From contig NZ_RDSM01000006.1 of the NCBI RefSeq assembly GCF_004115155.1, forward strand, positions 62,001-126,000: a stretch of 64,000 nt of DNA, written 5' to 3'. The position numbers and the translations under genes are program-made. The notes under the pieces are model-generated. The model worked only from the letters and a program-made list of their open reading frames with translations. It searched no databases and was not told where the DNA came from. This document shows, in pieces, positions 63,152-64,000 of this stretch (the first letter of the stretch is position 1; every line of letters begins with the position of its first letter). Source of the DNA: Granulicella sibirica. GTDB lineage: Bacteria > Acidobacteriota > Terriglobia > Terriglobales > Acidobacteriaceae.

Positions 63152-64000
63152 TCACCCGATCCGCCTAGCTGCCTTACCTTGACGAAGAAGATATGTACCA
63201 CCTGTCGGGGGCGCCACCTTCAGTCCGGCCTTTGTGACTTCTGCATTTAGCTCCGGCCATATCTGGATGAAGAACTTAATAGCATCGGCGAAGCGTTGCT
63301 TAATCCGACGCGGATTGGAGTCGCTGCTCCCGAGTTGCTCCCGGATCGATTCCCAGGGAATGACCGAAGGGCTATTTGCCGAGAAGCACCGCCAATAGAG
63401 AAATGTGCAGATGTCTTGCAGCTGAGCATTCCCACGTGTTTGGATCAGTAGTTCTGTCGGAACAGGTACGTGATGTTTGATCAGATCGTTAAACAAGCCC
63501 TCCCCGATCTCAATTCCGTACTTGCTTTTGTTCGGCAAGGGGAGCAGTTCTTGTCCGACGTTTTCAGCGTTCAGGTCCATGCTGGAAGGTAGACGGGTTG
63601 AGCTAAACGCCGACATGTTCGCAGTATCGTTCCGACCGGCACCTTTCCTCGAAACAAAGATCCCCAACGCACGGAGCCTATCAAAGCGATGGCGGAGGTC
63701 AGCGTACGCTTTACCGCCGGTTCCGGTCATACCCAGGTCGGTCATAAACTGTTTCGCGGTGTCCCAGCTCACGTAGCGGCTCCCGGACTTGACAGCCTTA
63801 TCGAGCAAATAATGCAGCAACAAGCGGTCTGACCCGAAGGGCATGTCGGTCGAGGCATCTTGTGCAGTGAACGTTACAGTGACCGTGCTGCCATCTCCCA
63901 AGCGAGCTTTACGTGAAACTTGGCGCTCAGCAGTGCGCGAATATGGCAAGCCACACATAATCAGGGCTTGGGCGAGCTGCATTACGTCAGTTTCGTCCGA
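63152..64000 (-). CDS. Plasmid RepA-type replication initiator (probably cut by right edge)
   Basis: At least 276 residues, beginning in frame beyond 63982 without a stop, so the start is probably outside. GLPYSRTAERQVSRKARLGD, FGSDRLLLHYLLDKAVKSGS, WDTAKQFMTDLGMTGTGGKA, DLIKHHVPVPTELLIQTRGN, FLYWRCFSANSPSVIPWESI fit the RepA family (PF04796 as I recall), a winged-helix initiator. It is intact, unlike the RPA gene, and its 3' end abuts iteron cluster B. It may be the working initiator of this replicon. Confidence 0.8.
   Translation of the reverse strand, partial: SDETDVMQLAQALIMCGLPYSRTAERQVSRKARLGDGSTVTVTFTAQDASTDMPFGSDRLLLHYLLDKAVKSGSRYVSWDTAKQFMTDLGMTGTGGKAYADLRHRFDRLRALGIFVSRKGAGRNDTANMSAFSSTRLPSSMDLNAENVGQELLPLPNKSKYGIEIGEGLFNDLIKHHVPVPTELLIQTRGNAQLQDICTFLYWRCFSANSPSVIPWESIREQLGSSDSNPRRIKQRFADAIKFFIQIWPELNAEVTKAGLKVAPPTGGTYLLRQGKAARRIG

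Noticed and set aside
1..64000. CRISPR arrays, rRNA and tRNA genes
   Set aside because: I looked for CRISPR-type direct repeats with unique spacers, tRNA T-arm sequences and rRNA blocks by eye and saw none; the only repeat array is the iterons.

Overview
The window looks like part of a large plasmid (megaplasmid) of an acidobacterium, most probably a Terriglobia member of the Granulicella/Terriglobus/Edaphobacter type. This rests on family content and my memory of such genomes, not on a search. A complete conjugation module and plasmid replication genes occupy the right-hand 22 kb, while the left 41 kb carries chromosome-like accessory genes.

Layout. (1) 0-5.2 kb: trehalose/maltodextrin genes (malQ start, treZ), a stand-alone receiver, a cold-shock protein and two paralogous Crp/Fnr regulators. 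(2) 5.5-11.4 kb: one tight + strand operon encoding a MATE exporter, a PIG-L deacetylase/methyltransferase fusion, a family 2 glycosyltransferase, an acyl-CoA dehydrogenase-like protein and an MFS transporter. (3) 11.7-14.4 kb: DUF4136 protein, SRPBCC protein and zinc alcohol dehydrogenase. (4) 14.6-15.8 kb: a decayed GNAT acetyltransferase, a structured repeat and an IS110 remnant. (5) 16.0-30.5 kb: a glycan or saccharide-natural-product locus built as two convergent operons. It holds a glycosidase-like protein, two SDR epimerases (one with a zinc-ribbon insert), a B12-type radical SAM enzyme, several glycosyltransferases including three CgeB-like ones, a HAD phosphatase, a methyltransferase, a nucleotidyltransferase and an Nramp-like transporter. 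A second IS110 remnant lies just beyond it. (6) 30.8-37.3 kb: a decay zone with frameshifted genes, including a second, broken treZ-malQ junction and a broken manganese catalase. (7) 37.5-41.4 kb: stress genes (YciF-like, CspA, LigD-type ligase, DUF3606).

(8) 41.5-57.3 kb, all on the minus strand: MobF relaxase, coupling protein, relaxosome accessory genes around a likely oriT, and a full virB2-virB11-like type IV secretion set with two small membrane genes. (9) 57.7-59.5 kb: LysR and XRE regulators. (10) 60.5-64 kb: a replication initiator of the RPA type broken by five one-base frameshifts, an array of 17 direct iterons phased at about 22 bp, and a second RepA gene of another family running off the right edge.

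How the parts work together: region 9-10 would replicate the plasmid, region 8 would transfer it, and regions 2 and 5 are cargo pathways with their own exporters. The decay between cargo blocks, with IS110 scars on both sides of the glycan locus, suggests assembly by insertion. The two features most worth follow-up are the glycan/radical-SAM locus and the iteron array with a damaged cognate initiator.
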